Positions 26,234 to 35,629 of a stretch of 54,097 nt of DNA are shown here, one piece after another (within the stretch, counting starts at the first letter, position 1; each line of letters starts with the position of its first letter). A program made the position numbers and the translations under genes. This DNA comes from Clostridia bacterium (GTDB lineage Bacteria > Bacillota > Clostridia > Acetivibrionales > JAFADI01). Where the stretch lies: NCBI GenBank assembly GCA_026418695.1, contig JAOAAU010000112.1:1-54097 (forward strand), given 5' to 3'. The notes under the pieces are model-generated. The model was not told where the DNA came from, did no database searches, and worked only from the letters and a program-made list of their open reading frames with translations.

Positions 26234-27058
26234 TCAAGGCCGGTTAAGGATTTCTTCCTTAAATTCATTCATCCCCATGCTTCTCGGAATATAGAATCTT
26301 CTTATTTGCATATCATCATCCGTTTCGGAATACATCCCCTCACCATTTAAAACAGCATACTTATAATACTTTCTAGCAATTTTCATTACACGCTCGTCAT
26401 AATCCCCTAAAGGATAAGATAGCACCTTTACCTTGGTGTCTGTCATTTGTTCGATTTTTAACTTTGAATCAAGCAGCTCCTGCTCCGTTTGCTCATCGTT
26501 CAAATCCGTGAGATTGGGATGGCTGAGGGTGTGGCTCTGCATATTGATCAAATCATTCATTTCTTTGATTTGATTCATTTTTAAGTAGAGCGGTTTATCA
26601 ATAAAATCAGTGCACAGGAAGATGGATGCTTTGAATCCGTATTTCTTGAGGATGGGATAGGCATAGGTATAATTATCCTCATATCCGTCATCAAATGTAA
26701 TGATTATCGGATTTTTGATTTTTTTGTACTCGTGAATTTGATCAAAGGTGATTACTGTAAACTTGTTATTTTTAAGGAATTCCATCTGTTTCTCAAATTC
26801 TGACGGAGAAACAAATAAATCTTCCATTCCGGTAATTTTATCGTTAACTGCATGATAATACAGTACCGGCAGGGTTGCTTTTTTGTTTTTATCTGCTACA
26901 GCATGCTGTAATGCCCCAGCAACCATGATTGAAACTAAAAATATGATTGAAGCGAAAAAGACTATTTTCCTCAATATGATCCCTCGTGTTCTTCGAGAAA
27001 GTATAAATTTCATTATTTTTGTTTGGATAGTATAGCTTTTTTGTTTATACCTTTTCAT
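26234..27058 (-). CDS. Membrane-anchored polysaccharide deacetylase (NodB family)
   Basis: Predicted extracytoplasmic deacetylase of peptidoglycan or another polysaccharide. A basic N-terminus (about 30 residues) is followed by one transmembrane or uncleaved signal segment (IVFFASIIFLVSIMVAGAL). The NodB domain has motif 1 TFDDGYEDN, motif 2 SHTLSHP and motif 3 YPLGDYD, so metal-binding Asp, His and His are present. 274 residues if the ATG at 27058 is used; no good ribosome binding site is visible there or at the next ATG, so the start is uncertain. It lies between recX and the Mre11-like gene without obvious functional connection. Confidence 0.88.
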   Translation of the reverse strand: MKRYKQKSYTIQTKIMKFILSRRTRGIILRKIVFFASIIFLVSIMVAGALQHAVADKNKKATLPVLYYHAVNDKITGMEDLFVSPSEFEKQMEFLKNNKFTVITFDQIHEYKKIKNPIIITFDDGYEDNYTYAYPILKKYGFKASIFLCTDFIDKPLYLKMNQIKEMNDLINMQSHTLSHPNLTDLNDEQTEQELLDSKLKIEQMTDTKVKVLSYPLGDYDERVMKIARKYYKYAVLNGEGMYSETDDDMQIRRFYIPRSMGMNEFKEEILNRP

Positions 27059-27126
27059 TTTAAATTCTAAAGAGTCTACAACGCATTATCTGCATTTTCT
27101 TCTTTAAAAAATTCCGAAAAGATTCT

Positions 27127-27756
27127 TTATAGACGATAATCTTCCTCTTTCATGCTGCGGATGGCTTCCTCAATGATGCTGAAGCAGAAGCCGCGATGGT
27201 GCAAAAATGCTTTTGCCTTGTAAAGAATTTTTTCATCGTCGAGATCATACTTTCCAAACTTTTTCTTGATCAATCCCGCTGCAATGGATGCCTCATCCAA
27301 CTCCCAGTTTTCTAAAACCTCATCCAATATTTCCTGGGATATACCTTTGGCTTCAAGTTCATATCTTAACATTTTTTTTGCTTTGGGCTTAAGCTTGCTT
27401 CTATCAAAAATATACTTTTGTGCATAGATCTTATCATTGATGTACCCCATGGATTTCAGTTCGGCCAGAACCTTTTCAATGGTTTCATTATCAAAGCCTT
27501 CATTTTCAAGCTTGACTCCTGTTTCCATCTCACTGCGGTATTTTAATGAAAGAAAACGGATGGCCGTAGATTTTGCATTTCTAAAATTGAGATCGTTTTG
27601 TATATAATCTACTTCTTCCGCTGTTATATCCTTTTTATCGTATAAATGCAGTCTAAGGAATTCTTCTTCGCTAATTGAAAATGTATACTGGCCATCAATG
27701 TACACCGACATTCTGTCCTTATTCTTTTTATTTCTCTCTATTGCCGTAATTTCCAT
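27127..27756 (-). CDS. recX: Recombination regulatory protein RecX
   Basis: Modulates RecA filaments. A 209-residue three-helix-repeat protein with typical features: ITAIERNKKNKDRMSVYIDG at the N-terminus, SMGYINDKIYAQKYI, KPKAKKMLRYELEAKGI and HHRGFCFSIIEEAI. ATG at 27756 (MEITAIER) is behind GGGTGA; an in-frame start 11 codons upstream has no ribosome binding site. It lies downstream of recA beyond a terminator, so it is expressed by read-through or its own promoter. Confidence 0.93.
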   Translation of the reverse strand: MEITAIERNKKNKDRMSVYIDGQYTFSISEEEFLRLHLYDKKDITAEEVDYIQNDLNFRNAKSTAIRFLSLKYRSEMETGVKLENEGFDNETIEKVLAELKSMGYINDKIYAQKYIFDRSKLKPKAKKMLRYELEAKGISQEILDEVLENWELDEASIAAGLIKKKFGKYDLDDEKILYKAKAFLHHRGFCFSIIEEAIRSMKEEDYRL

Positions 27757-27864
27757 GTCTTCACCCGGTCTGTCTATAGAATGCAGCAAGCCTGAACAAT
27801 ACTGAATGTTTCATTTAATACTAATGAGGATAGAACTCTATATTTTTCAGGAGTCTTGCCGATT

Positions 27865-27906
27865 TAAAAAATAAAGCCTGCGGCTTTTAACATTATACCA
27901 CAGGCT
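27865..27906 (-). terminator. Terminator after recA
   Basis: A nine-base-pair stem with one wobble (arms 27875-27883 and 27898-27906), followed by an almost continuous U-run in the minus-strand RNA. It is placed 20 bases after the recA stop codon, between recA and recX. Confidence 0.75.
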
Positions 27907-27926
27907 GGTGACTTTTTCTATGGATC

Positions 27927-28973
27927 CTATTCGATGTCCAAATCCTCATCGTCATCATCCACGACATGGGCATCGATGCTGTTTACAAATGCTTTACTGA
28001 AATTCTCCCTGATTTTTGCTTCTATTTCAACGGTCATTTCTTTGTTTTCTCTAAGGAACTGCTTCACGTTTTCTCTACCTTGTCCAATTCTCTGGCCATT
28101 ATAGGAGAACCAAGCACCGCTCTTGTTGACAATATCCAGTGAAACCGCAACATCGAGGATGTTTCCTTCTCTAGAGATACCTTGTCCGTAAATGATATCA
28201 AATTCGGCTTCTTTAAATGGCGGTGCCACTTTGTTTTTAACAACCTTTACCTTGGTTCTGTTACCGATCATTTCAGTACCCTGCTTCAAGGTTTCAATTC
28301 TTCTGACATCCAAACGTACGGAAGAATAGAACTTCAATGCTCTACCGCCAGGAGTTGTTTCAGGGTTTCCAAACATAATTCCTACTTTTTCTCTCAACTG
28401 GTTGATAAAGATTGCTGTAGTTTTTGACTTGCTGATAACACCCGCAAGTTTTCTTAATGCCTGGGACATCAATCTTGCCTGCAAACCCACATGAGAATCG
28501 CCCATTTCACCGTCGATTTCCGCCTTGGGAACCAATGCAGCTACTGAGTCAATAACAATAACATCAATCGCACCGCTTCGTACCAAAGCTTCCGCAATTT
28601 CAAGCGCTTGTTCGCCGGTATCCGGCTGAGCGACGATCAAGTTCTCAATATCAACACCCAAGGATTTTGCATATACAGGATCCAGCGCATGTTCTGCGTC
28701 AATGAATGCTGCTTCTCCGCCTAACTTCTGCGCTTCGGCAACAATGTGCAGTGCAACGGTGGTTTTACCTGAGGATTCAGGTCCAAACACTTCTACGATT
28801 CTGCCTCTGGGTACGCCACCAACTCCAAGTGCTATATCAAGGCCAAGTGCGCCGGTTGGAATTACTTCCACGTTCATGTGAGTACTTTCACCGAGTTTCA
28901 TAACCGCGCCTTTACCAAATTGCTTTTCTATCTGTCCTAACGCCATTTCTAACGCTTTTTTCTTTTCGATCAT
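27927..28973 (-). CDS. recA: Recombinase A
   Basis: Strand-exchange ATPase and SOS co-protease. Walker [10 protein letters not shown] is at residues 64-72. Walker [11 protein letters not shown], the L2 region [22 protein letters not shown] and the acidic C-terminal tail ([10 protein letters not shown]) are all present. ATG at 28973 (MIEKKKA) follows GGTG; an in-frame GTG four codons earlier is inside that ribosome binding site. 348 residues, normal. The promoter region has a LexA box, so it should be SOS-induced. No intein or insertion. Confidence 0.99.
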   Translation of the reverse strand: MIEKKKALEMALGQIEKQFGKGAVMKLGESTHMNVEVIPTGALGLDIALGVGGVPRGRIVEVFGPESSGKTTVALHIVAEAQKLGGEAAFIDAEHALDPVYAKSLGVDIENLIVAQPDTGEQALEIAEALVRSGAIDVIVIDSVAALVPKAEIDGEMGDSHVGLQARLMSQALRKLAGVISKSKTTAIFINQLREKVGIMFGNPETTPGGRALKFYSSVRLDVRRIETLKQGTEMIGNRTKVKVVKNKVAPPFKEAEFDIIYGQGISREGNILDVAVSLDIVNKSGAWFSYNGQRIGQGRENVKQFLRENKEMTVEIEAKIRENFSKAFVNSIDAHVVDDDDEDLDIE

Positions 28974-29000
28974 GGAATTACTCACCTTTCATCTAAGAAT

Positions 29001-29014
29001 CGAACATTTGTTCT
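29001..29014. promoter_or_regulatory. LexA (SOS) box of recA
   Basis: CGAACATTTGTTCT is close to the Gram-positive SOS box CGAACRNRYGTTYC, with the palindrome GAAC-N4-GTTC intact (29002-29013). It lies immediately downstream of the -10 box of the recA promoter. Confidence 0.88.
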
Positions 29015-29019
29015 TACTC

Positions 29020-29048
29020 ATTATATATTAAAAAACAATTGGAGTCAA
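29020..29048 (-). promoter_or_regulatory. Vegetative promoter of recA
   Basis: The minus strand reads TTGACT (29043-29048), a 17-base spacer and a perfect TATAAT (29020-29025). LexA bound at 29001-29014 would block initiation. Confidence 0.82.
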
Positions 29049-29080
29049 CCTTATAATTGCATATTTTTACAAATTCATCA

Positions 29081-30673
29081 CTAAACTTTTATGATTCTCC
29101 CGAACCTGCTTTTTAAGCTGTTTATAAGGTATATACCCTCCTCGATCCTCAGCAATACAACCAGCGCAAAGTAAATGATACTGCCGATCACTGCTTCTAT
29201 TCCAAGGAAAAAGGCCTGGCTTAGCTTGGAATTGATATCGACCGGAAGTACCAGGTTTACCGGATATAATACAAGCCCCATGATCAGTGCAGCAGTACTT
29301 ACTTTCAACATAAACATTATTAACTCCTTTACGTCTACACCTTTTACCCTCCTATTTAAAAGAAGAATCAGAAGCGCGGCGTAAACGGTACTTGAGATTG
29401 AATAAGCTATAGCCATCCCAGCTACACTCATCGGGGTATAATAGAACAGCCAGTAGCTTAATACACCATTGATAATAATCGTGCTGCTTCCTATAAATAA
29501 CGGAGTCTTGGTATCATTGGCTGCAAAATAAGCTCTTGTCATCATTGCCACAATCGATTGGGATACCAGTGCCAATGAAAAGAACATGAGAATGTATCCG
29601 GCGGTAGCCACAGATTCTTCCGTAAACTTGGTTGAAAACTTGAAAAGCGTTCTGATGACTGGTTCCCTGAGTACAACAATCGCAAAGGCCGAAGGTATAG
29701 CCAGCAGAAGAACTGTTTTTAATCCTTTCATTAGTATTCTGTGATATTCCTTGGTATCTCCTACAGCAAGTCTTGCGGACAATGTTGGAAGTAAGGCCAC
29801 TCCCATACTTTGAGCAAAGATTCCCAAAGGGAGCTGCCATGTCCTGTTTGCAGAATTAAAAAGCGTTACACTTCCGACGGCTGCATAAGTGGCAAACCGC
29901 GATGATATAATCAGATTGATCTGCACGACCGAGGAGGATATTAAGGAAGGGATTGCAAGTTTGAACAGTTTAATAAATCCCGGATGCTTTAAATCAATGT
30001 TGAATCTATAGAGTTTTAAATTCTTAAATGCAACAGAAAGCTGGAATAAGAAATAAATCAAGGCACTGGTCATTACGCCATAGGCTACACACTCTGCGCC
30101 CAATGCTGTGCTGCTCCCAAAAAGCAGCAGACTCAGTACCCCGCCCAAATTATAAATGACAGGCCCGAATGCAGCAGCTGTAAATCGGTGATAAGAATTT
30201 AAAACGCCATTGCACATTCCGGCCAGCATCAAAAAAGATACGGAAGGAAAAAGAATTCTGGTAAGCCGGATGGCTAGAAGCTGTGTCTCCGGCCCTTTGG
30301 TTCTAAAGCCATCGGCAACAATAGGGATCAGTTTATCGGTAAATACCATTCCTAAAATACAGAAAAAGAGCATTACAAAGAATGTAATGTTAATAAAAGT
30401 TCCAACGGCTTTCCACCCGTCTTTTTCTTCATTTCTTTCAATATAACCGGATAGAACAGGGATTAATGCTGCTGCAATAGCACCGCCAAGAATCAGGTTA
30501 TACATCAGATCCGGTACTAGAAATGCTACATTATATGCATCTCCAACCATACCTACACCGAGCTTTGTCGGAATCAGCATTTCTCTTAAATAGCCCGTAA
30601 TCCTGCTCAAAATCGTAGAAATCATAACTATAATGGCAGCGCCTGCCAATCTTTTCTTCTGTGCTTCCGTCAA
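29081..30673 (-). CDS. murJ: Lipid II flippase MurJ (MviN family)
   Basis: Polytopic membrane protein of the MOP superfamily, predicted to flip lipid II for peptidoglycan synthesis. Diagnostic sequences are [14 protein letters not shown] near the N-terminus and [23 protein letters not shown], followed by about 14 hydrophobic segments and a basic C-terminus. TTG at 30673 follows GAGAGGA by six bases and overlaps the cinA stop as TTGA; an ATG ten codons upstream has no ribosome binding site. About 530 residues. Gene order cinA-murJ then recA is a variation on cinA-recA. Confidence 0.93.
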   Translation of the reverse strand: MTEAQKKRLAGAAIIVMISTILSRITGYLREMLIPTKLGVGMVGDAYNVAFLVPDLMYNLILGGAIAAALIPVLSGYIERNEEKDGWKAVGTFINITFFVMLFFCILGMVFTDKLIPIVADGFRTKGPETQLLAIRLTRILFPSVSFLMLAGMCNGVLNSYHRFTAAAFGPVIYNLGGVLSLLLFGSSTALGAECVAYGVMTSALIYFLFQLSVAFKNLKLYRFNIDLKHPGFIKLFKLAIPSLISSSVVQINLIISSRFATYAAVGSVTLFNSANRTWQLPLGIFAQSMGVALLPTLSARLAVGDTKEYHRILMKGLKTVLLLAIPSAFAIVVLREPVIRTLFKFSTKFTEESVATAGYILMFFSLALVSQSIVAMMTRAYFAANDTKTPLFIGSSTIIINGVLSYWLFYYTPMSVAGMAIAYSISSTVYAALLILLLNRRVKGVDVKELIMFMLKVSTAALIMGLVLYPVNLVLPVDINSKLSQAFFLGIEAVIGSIIYFALVVLLRIEEGIYLINSLKSRFGRIIKV

Positions 30674-31920
30674 TTTAATTCCTCTCCGTTTCCCAATACC
30701 CATCTTCGGATCATATCAAACACGTGGAGACAGGTTACATTTCTGATTCTCTCCCTGTTTCCCCAAAGCCTCAGCTCTTTATGCCGCACTCCGCTTTTGT
30801 CAGCAAGTGCGATATATACCAGACCAACAGGTTTTTCATCCGTTCCGCCTCCCGGACCTGCGATTCCTGTGATTGAAACGCCAATATCCGTGTCAGCTGC
30901 ATTTCTGATCCCCGCTGCCATCTCAACAGCTGTTTCTTTACTGACAGCACCGAATTTCTCCAGAGTCTCTTTTTTAACCCCGAGGTTTTCCATCTTTGCT
31001 TGATTGCTATAAGAAACAACAGACCGGTTAAACACCTGAGAAATGCCCGCAATATTCGTCAGCTTGCTGGATACCAATCCACCGGTGCAAGATTCCGCAA
31101 AAGAGATGGAAACATTCTTATTTATAAGTAACTCTCCAACCACTTCTTCCAGATTTTTATTTTCCAGAGAATAAACGGTATCCCCCAACCTGCTTTTAAT
31201 TTCCTCAATCACCGGTGTGATCAAGTCGTCATTCTCCTTATCCTTTTCATAACGTGCCGTCACCCGCAGGGTAACTTCCCCTTCTTTTGCGTAGGGAGCA
31301 ATGGTGGGATTTGTTTGTTTTTCTATCAAATCGATGATTTTCTCTTCCATCGATGATTCTCCAATACCGAAGATACGAATGTATTTGGAAACCAATTTAT
31401 AGGGTGATTTGCTTTCAAAATATGGAATTACCGTATCTTCCAGCATGGGACGCATCTCTGAAGGCGGTCCGGGAAGCATAATAATCACCTTGCCACCATT
31501 TTCGATAATACACCCTGGTGCAGTTCCATTGTTATTGGGGATGATGATTGAGTCTTCCGGAAGGTAGGCCTGCTTTACGTTGTTTTGAGCCATCGGCCTG
31601 TTAATTCTTTGAAAGAAACCTTTGATTTTTTCAAGGCTTTCTTCGTGAAGAACCAGCTTCCTTCCCATGATTTGGGCAACCGTCTCTTTTGTAAGATCAT
31701 CCTGGGTCGGGCCAAGACCTCCAGTCATGATCACTGCGTCGGATCTTTTCAAAGCAATATCAAGACTATCCTTCAGCCTTGCAGGGTTATCACCTACAAC
31801 GCTGTGGAAATAGATATTGATTCCGATGTCGTTCATCCTTTTTGAAATATATTGAGCATTGGTATTTGCAATCTGCCCCATAAGCAGTTCCGTACCCACT
31901 GCAAGAATTTCAGCATTCAT
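30670..31920 (-). CDS. cinA: CinA family protein (competence/damage-inducible, NMN amidohydrolase type)
   Basis: Two-domain protein of 416 residues. The N-terminal MoCF/COG1058 domain includes [23 protein letters not shown] and [12 protein letters not shown]. The C-terminal CinA domain (pyridine nucleotide deamidase) has [16 protein letters not shown] and [15 protein letters not shown] at 31920 follows AAGGAG. It has its own promoter (31970-31999), divergent from ldh. Confidence 0.95.
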   Translation of the reverse strand: MNAEILAVGTELLMGQIANTNAQYISKRMNDIGINIYFHSVVGDNPARLKDSLDIALKRSDAVIMTGGLGPTQDDLTKETVAQIMGRKLVLHEESLEKIKGFFQRINRPMAQNNVKQAYLPEDSIIIPNNNGTAPGCIIENGGKVIIMLPGPPSEMRPMLEDTVIPYFESKSPYKLVSKYIRIFGIGESSMEEKIIDLIEKQTNPTIAPYAKEGEVTLRVTARYEKDKENDDLITPVIEEIKSRLGDTVYSLENKNLEEVVGELLINKNVSISFAESCTGGLVSSKLTNIAGISQVFNRSVVSYSNQAKMENLGVKKETLEKFGAVSKETAVEMAAGIRNAADTDIGVSITGIAGPGGGTDEKPVGLVYIALADKSGVRHKELRLWGNRERIRNVTCLHVFDMIRRWVLGNGEELN

Positions 31921-31969
31921 ATTCCCAGTCTCCTTTTCAGTGCTTTGCTGATGGTTATATACTTAAACA

Positions 31970-31999
31970 ATTATATCAGCATAGTTAATAAAATATCAA
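31970..31999 (-). promoter_or_regulatory. Vegetative promoter of cinA-murJ
   Basis: The minus strand has TTGATA (31994-31999), an 18-base spacer and a perfect TATAAT (31970-31975), 50 bases before the cinA start. It is back-to-back with the ldh promoter. Confidence 0.65.
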
Positions 32000-32013
32000 T
32001 AAATCATATTTCT

Positions 32014-32043
32014 TTGTTTATACGCTTTTTTTAAAGGTATAAT
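32014..32043 (+). promoter_or_regulatory. Vegetative promoter of ldh
   Basis: TTGTTT (32014-32019), an 18-base spacer and a perfect TATAAT (32038-32043). Initiation near 32050 would give a leader of about 170 bases containing the hairpin element at 32125-32195. A TTAACAA half-site just downstream resembles half of a Rex operator, but the other half is missing. Confidence 0.65.
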
Positions 32044-32124
32044 AATAGTAGCAGTTAACAAAATATGATTGATCAGGAACAGTTAATGCTTGATTGAATC
32101 TACGGACTAATCTTTAATAGCTGA

Positions 32125-32195
32125 CGAACTATAAAGATAAATCTAAATTCACTCATCTAATTGGGGTCATTTGATTTATCCAGTTTTACAGTTCG
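32125..32195 (+). repeat. Hairpin element A in the ldh leader
   Basis: Outer arms CGAACT (32125-32130) and AGTTCG (32190-32195) are complementary. An inner, nearly perfect stem pairs GATAAATCTAAAT with ATTTGATTTATC. A related element (B) is at 45548-45630: both share the TAAAGAT-AATCTAAATTCA and TCATTTGATTT blocks and GATATC just beyond the outer stem. The outer-stem bases differ between copies while staying paired. It may be a structured leader RNA or a small palindromic repeat. It ends 15 bases before the ldh AGGAGG. Confidence 0.6.
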
Positions 32196-32222
32196 ATATC
32201 TCTAGCATCAGGAGGGCTTTTT

Positions 32223-33173
32223 ATGACAAACAAAACTATAAAGAAAGTAACTGTGATCGGAGCAGGATTTGTGGGATCTACCACCGCCTATACACTCATG
32301 CTGAGCGGACTGATCTCTGAAATTGTATTGATTGATCGGAATGCTGACAAATCCGAAGGAGAAGTCATGGATTTAAACCATGGCATGCCCTTTGTCCGGC
32401 CTGTAAAAATATATTCTGGAGACTACAGTGATTGTGCAGGGTCAGACATTGTCGTGATTACAGCAGGAGCAGGCCAAAAGCCCGGCGAGACCAGAATCGA
32501 TCTGGTAAACAAAAACACAGCCATTTTCAAACAGATCGTCGGGGATGTCGTTAAATACAATAAGGATTGTATTCTGTTGATCGTCACAAATCCGGTAGAT
32601 ATTCTTACATACGTTACCTATAAGATTTCCGGCTTTCCAAGCAACAAGGTCATCGGTTCGGGTACTGTTCTTGATACAGCTCGTTTCCGGTACCTCCTTG
32701 GTGATCATATCGGTGTCGATACAAGGAATGTCCACGCCTATATTGTTGGAGAACACGGAGATACAGAAGTTCCTACCTGGAGCTTGACAAATATTGCCGG
32801 CATCCCTATGGATGACTACTGCAAGAGCTGCCATCATTGTGATGAGGGAATGACACGGAACGGTATTTATCAAAGCGTAAAAAACGCAGCCTATGAAATC
32901 ATCAACCGTAAGGGTGCCACCTATTACGCCGTTGCTCTGGCGGTTCGAAGAATTGTTGAGGCGATTGTCAGAGATGAAAACTCCATTCTAACGGTCTCAA
33001 GTCTTTTGAATGGTCACTACGGAATGTCCGATGTTTGCCTTAGCATTCCAACGATTGTTAACTCCAATGGGATTGAACGGATTTTGGATGTTCCAATGGA
33101 TGAAAAGGAAATGGAATTACTGAAAAAGTCCGGCGATTCTCTGAAGGAGATCATTAAAACACTGGATATCTAA
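32223..33173 (+). CDS. ldh: L-lactate dehydrogenase
   Basis: Reduces pyruvate to L-lactate with NADH. The Rossmann motif [17 protein letters not shown] is at about residues 13-29. The substrate loop [11 protein letters not shown] carries the glutamine that favours pyruvate over oxaloacetate. NPVDILTYV and the catalytic histidine in GEHGDTEV follow. 316 residues. ATG at 32223 follows AGGAGG. Monocistronic on the plus strand, divergent from cinA, with a long structured leader and a terminator at 33182-33218. Probably serves fermentative NADH reoxidation. Confidence 0.97.
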   Translation: MTNKTIKKVTVIGAGFVGSTTAYTLMLSGLISEIVLIDRNADKSEGEVMDLNHGMPFVRPVKIYSGDYSDCAGSDIVVITAGAGQKPGETRIDLVNKNTAIFKQIVGDVVKYNKDCILLIVTNPVDILTYVTYKISGFPSNKVIGSGTVLDTARFRYLLGDHIGVDTRNVHAYIVGEHGDTEVPTWSLTNIAGIPMDDYCKSCHHCDEGMTRNGIYQSVKNAAYEIINRKGATYYAVALAVRRIVEAIVRDENSILTVSSLLNGHYGMSDVCLSIPTIVNSNGIERILDVPMDEKEMELLKKSGDSLKEIIKTLDI

Positions 33174-33181
33174 GCATTGCC

Positions 33182-33218
33182 GCTCACTTCCATCCTTAAA
33201 TTGAAGTGAGCTTTTTAT
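33182..33218 (+). terminator. Terminator of ldh
   Basis: A perfect nine-base-pair stem GCTCACTTC / GAAGTGAGC (33182-33190 and 33203-33211) followed by TTTTTAT. It lies eight bases after the ldh stop codon. Confidence 0.88.
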
Positions 33219-33345
33219 CTTTTCAACATCTTTTTCGAGCTGAAAATCGAAGTATTCATATTTTCCTTCCAACTTCTTACGGTCAAATAAAAATGTGTAT
33301 TTTATACATTTCTTTCTCCAAAATTTATAAAACAGTGACATATCT

Positions 33346-33374
33346 TTGTTTATTTGATTTTGCTAAAATATTCT
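33346..33374 (+). promoter_or_regulatory. Candidate promoter of the moxR operon
   Basis: TTGTTT (33346-33351), a 17-base spacer and TATTCT (33369-33374), about 110 bases before the moxR start. The surrounding region is very A+T-rich, so chance matches are likely. Nothing else is recognised between the ldh terminator and moxR. Confidence 0.4.
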
Positions 33375-33484
33375 TAACTATACTAATAAACATGCCTTTA
33401 TTCTTACTATCCATTTGCTTTTCCAGCAATCATTCTTGAGAATATTTTTGATAATTTAAAATCTTGCACAAAGAGGTGTTTTAT

Positions 33485-34441
33485 TTGAATGAATCTGTCA
33501 GAGTGTTAAAAAGAATCATTGAAAACGTAGAAAAAGTTATTGTCGGTAAACGGAATGTTGTTGAGTTAACCGTCATTTCTCTGGTTTGTGACGGCCATAT
33601 CCTGATCGAAGACGTACCCGGGGTTGGGAAAACAAGTCTTGTTTCCTCCGTCGCTAAATCCATCAGCGCGTCCTTTAAGAGAATTCAGTTTACTCCGGAT
33701 ATTTTACCCTCCGACATCACGGGTTTTTCCATGTACAATCAGAAAACCTGTGAGTTTGAGTACAGAGCCGGCTCCATCATGAGCAACATCATCTTGGCAG
33801 ATGAAATCAACAGAACCTCTCCCAAGACCCAAGCCAGCCTTCTTGAAGTAATGGAAGAAAACCAGGTCACTGTAGATGGTACTACATATAAGGTTCCAAG
33901 ACCTTTCATGGTACTTGCAACACAAAATCCCGTTGAATATCTGGGTACCTTTCCGCTACCGGAAGCACAGCTGGACAGATTCTTTATGAAAATATCCATC
34001 GGCTATCCGGCTCCCGGCGAAGAAACCTATATCCTTTCAAAGTATCAGGAAGCCAATCCGCTTCACAGCTTACAGCCGGTCGCTTCCATCAAGGATATCC
34101 TGATCATACAGGAAGAAGTCAAAAAAGTTCATGTGGATACCAGCTTGAACCACTATATTGTCGATATTGTCAACAGCACACGAAACCATCCCGATATCAG
34201 CCTTGGATCAAGTCCAAGAGGCTCCATTGCGTTGTTCAGGGCAGCTCAAGCCTGGGCTTTTTACAACGGAAGGGATTATGTTCTCCCCGATGATATCAAA
34301 ACCATGGTGAACCCGGTATTATCCCACAGAATTATTCTAAAACAGGAGGCCAAATTAAAGAAAATTACACCGCTTGATATTTTAAACTCCATCGTTTATA
34401 AAATTCATGTACCAGTGGTGGAAACCCATGAGAAAAAATAG
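33485..34441 (+). CDS. MoxR-family AAA+ ATPase
   Basis: AAA+ chaperone-type ATPase. Walker A is PGVGKTS (residues 45-51), Walker B is ILADEINRTSPKTQ, and the sensor region LATQNPVEYLGTFPLPEAQLDRF is characteristic of MoxR. TTG at 33485 follows GAGGTG by six bases and gives 318 residues; an upstream in-frame TTG seven codons earlier includes the ribosome binding site. It forms an operon with a DUF58 protein and a transglutaminase-like membrane protein, a widespread trio whose function is thought to be assembly or maturation of an envelope or extracellular process. The target is unknown here. Confidence 0.93.
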   Translation: MNESVRVLKRIIENVEKVIVGKRNVVELTVISLVCDGHILIEDVPGVGKTSLVSSVAKSISASFKRIQFTPDILPSDITGFSMYNQKTCEFEYRAGSIMSNIILADEINRTSPKTQASLLEVMEENQVTVDGTTYKVPRPFMVLATQNPVEYLGTFPLPEAQLDRFFMKISIGYPAPGEETYILSKYQEANPLHSLQPVASIKDILIIQEEVKKVHVDTSLNHYIVDIVNSTRNHPDISLGSSPRGSIALFRAAQAWAFYNGRDYVLPDDIKTMVNPVLSHRIILKQEAKLKKITPLDILNSIVYKIHVPVVETHEKK

Positions 34442-35627
34442 AGTTCTTTATTTCCTGCTGTTTTTTGCATCCCTGATTTTTGTTTATTTTTATGGCGGAA
34501 AAATTCCCTATACACTGTTTTACCTGGTAATTCTCCTTCCTTTGGTATCACTGGTGTATTCGATCTATGTCTTTTTCCGTTTCAAATTCATCGAAGAAAT
34601 CGACAAAAAATTTGTGACCAAGGGCGATATCGTAAACTACTCTTTCAGTATTCATAACGAAGATATTTTGCTATACCCCTACTTCAATATTGCTTTTTTT
34701 GGAGACAAAACCATTTTCGCAAAACATTTCATGCCTGTGAGCTTCTCTCTCATTCCAAAGAAGGATAAAAAGTATTCCTTCACTTTGGAATGCAATTACA
34801 GAGGCGTTTACAATGTTGGCATCAAATATTTTGAGGTCGAGGACCTTCTTGGTATTTTCAGACTTCGCTACCGCGCCATCAGTCCGAAGGTAATTACTGT
34901 CTATCCAAGGATCGTAGAACTGGAGCGTTTTAACATCAAAACCAACTTTATGTCAGAATCGCACTCCATCCTCAATCAGAAATTTGAGGATTTGACAACG
35001 ATTTCCGATATAAGGAACTATACTTATGGAGACAGTTTAAAGAAAATTCACTGGAAGCTTTCCGGGAAATTGAACAAATTGATGGTCAAGAACTTTCAAA
35101 GCACCTCTGAAACTACGGCGACCATCATTCTTGACCTGAAGAAAAACAATTATTCCTATGAAGAAAATACGATTATTGAAGACCGAATCATCGAATCCGC
35201 TTTATCTGTCATTTATTTCTGCCTAAGGAACTGGATTCATACCAAACTGCTGTTTTTTAACGAGAGCCTGGTTGAAATCGAAGGTGACAACTCCAAGGAT
35301 TTTGATGAAATCTACCGTATCCTTGCCAGAATCAGCTTTAACAATTCCATAGACGTCAAGGATATTTTGAAAATCTACCTGGAAGGTAATATCCAGCAAA
35401 ACAATATCTTCATTTTTACCTGCAACCTGAATTATGAATTGTACGATCACCTGTTCAAATTCAAGCTTTCCGGCTGTGAAGTCACGGTGATCTATACTTC
35501 ACCGGAAGACCTTACCGGTGTTAAAGACGCGGATGTTGAGAATATACTTTCCTTCCTTCCCGAGATCGGCATCCATGTTTACAAGCTCAATATCCACGAT
35601 GATATCAAAGCCGTACTGGAGAGATGA
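34428..35627 (+). CDS. DUF58 domain membrane protein
   Basis: About 399 residues. Two N-terminal transmembrane segments (about residues 5-22 and 28-48) are followed by a beta-rich region and the DUF58 block. The latter includes DIRNYTYGDSLKKIHWKLSGKLNKLMVKNF near residue 200 and then a von Willebrand A-like fold. ATG at 34428 has GTGG upstream and overlaps the end of moxR by 14 bases; an ATG seven codons earlier in the same frame is less well placed. DUF58 proteins are regularly paired with MoxR ATPases; the molecular role is not established. Confidence 0.9.
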   Translation: MRKNRVLYFLLFFASLIFVYFYGGKIPYTLFYLVILLPLVSLVYSIYVFFRFKFIEEIDKKFVTKGDIVNYSFSIHNEDILLYPYFNIAFFGDKTIFAKHFMPVSFSLIPKKDKKYSFTLECNYRGVYNVGIKYFEVEDLLGIFRLRYRAISPKVITVYPRIVELERFNIKTNFMSESHSILNQKFEDLTTISDIRNYTYGDSLKKIHWKLSGKLNKLMVKNFQSTSETTATIILDLKKNNYSYEENTIIEDRIIESALSVIYFCLRNWIHTKLLFFNESLVEIEGDNSKDFDEIYRILARISFNNSIDVKDILKIYLEGNIQQNNIFIFTCNLNYELYDHLFKFKLSGCEVTVIYTSPEDLTGVKDADVENILSFLPEIGIHVYKLNIHDDIKAVLER

Positions 35628-35629
35628 TG

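Noticed and set aside
32041..32070. Possible Rex (NADH) operator at the ldh promoter
   Set aside because: Only one half-site (TTAACAA) is present; the matching left half is not recognisable, so regulation by Rex is not supported.
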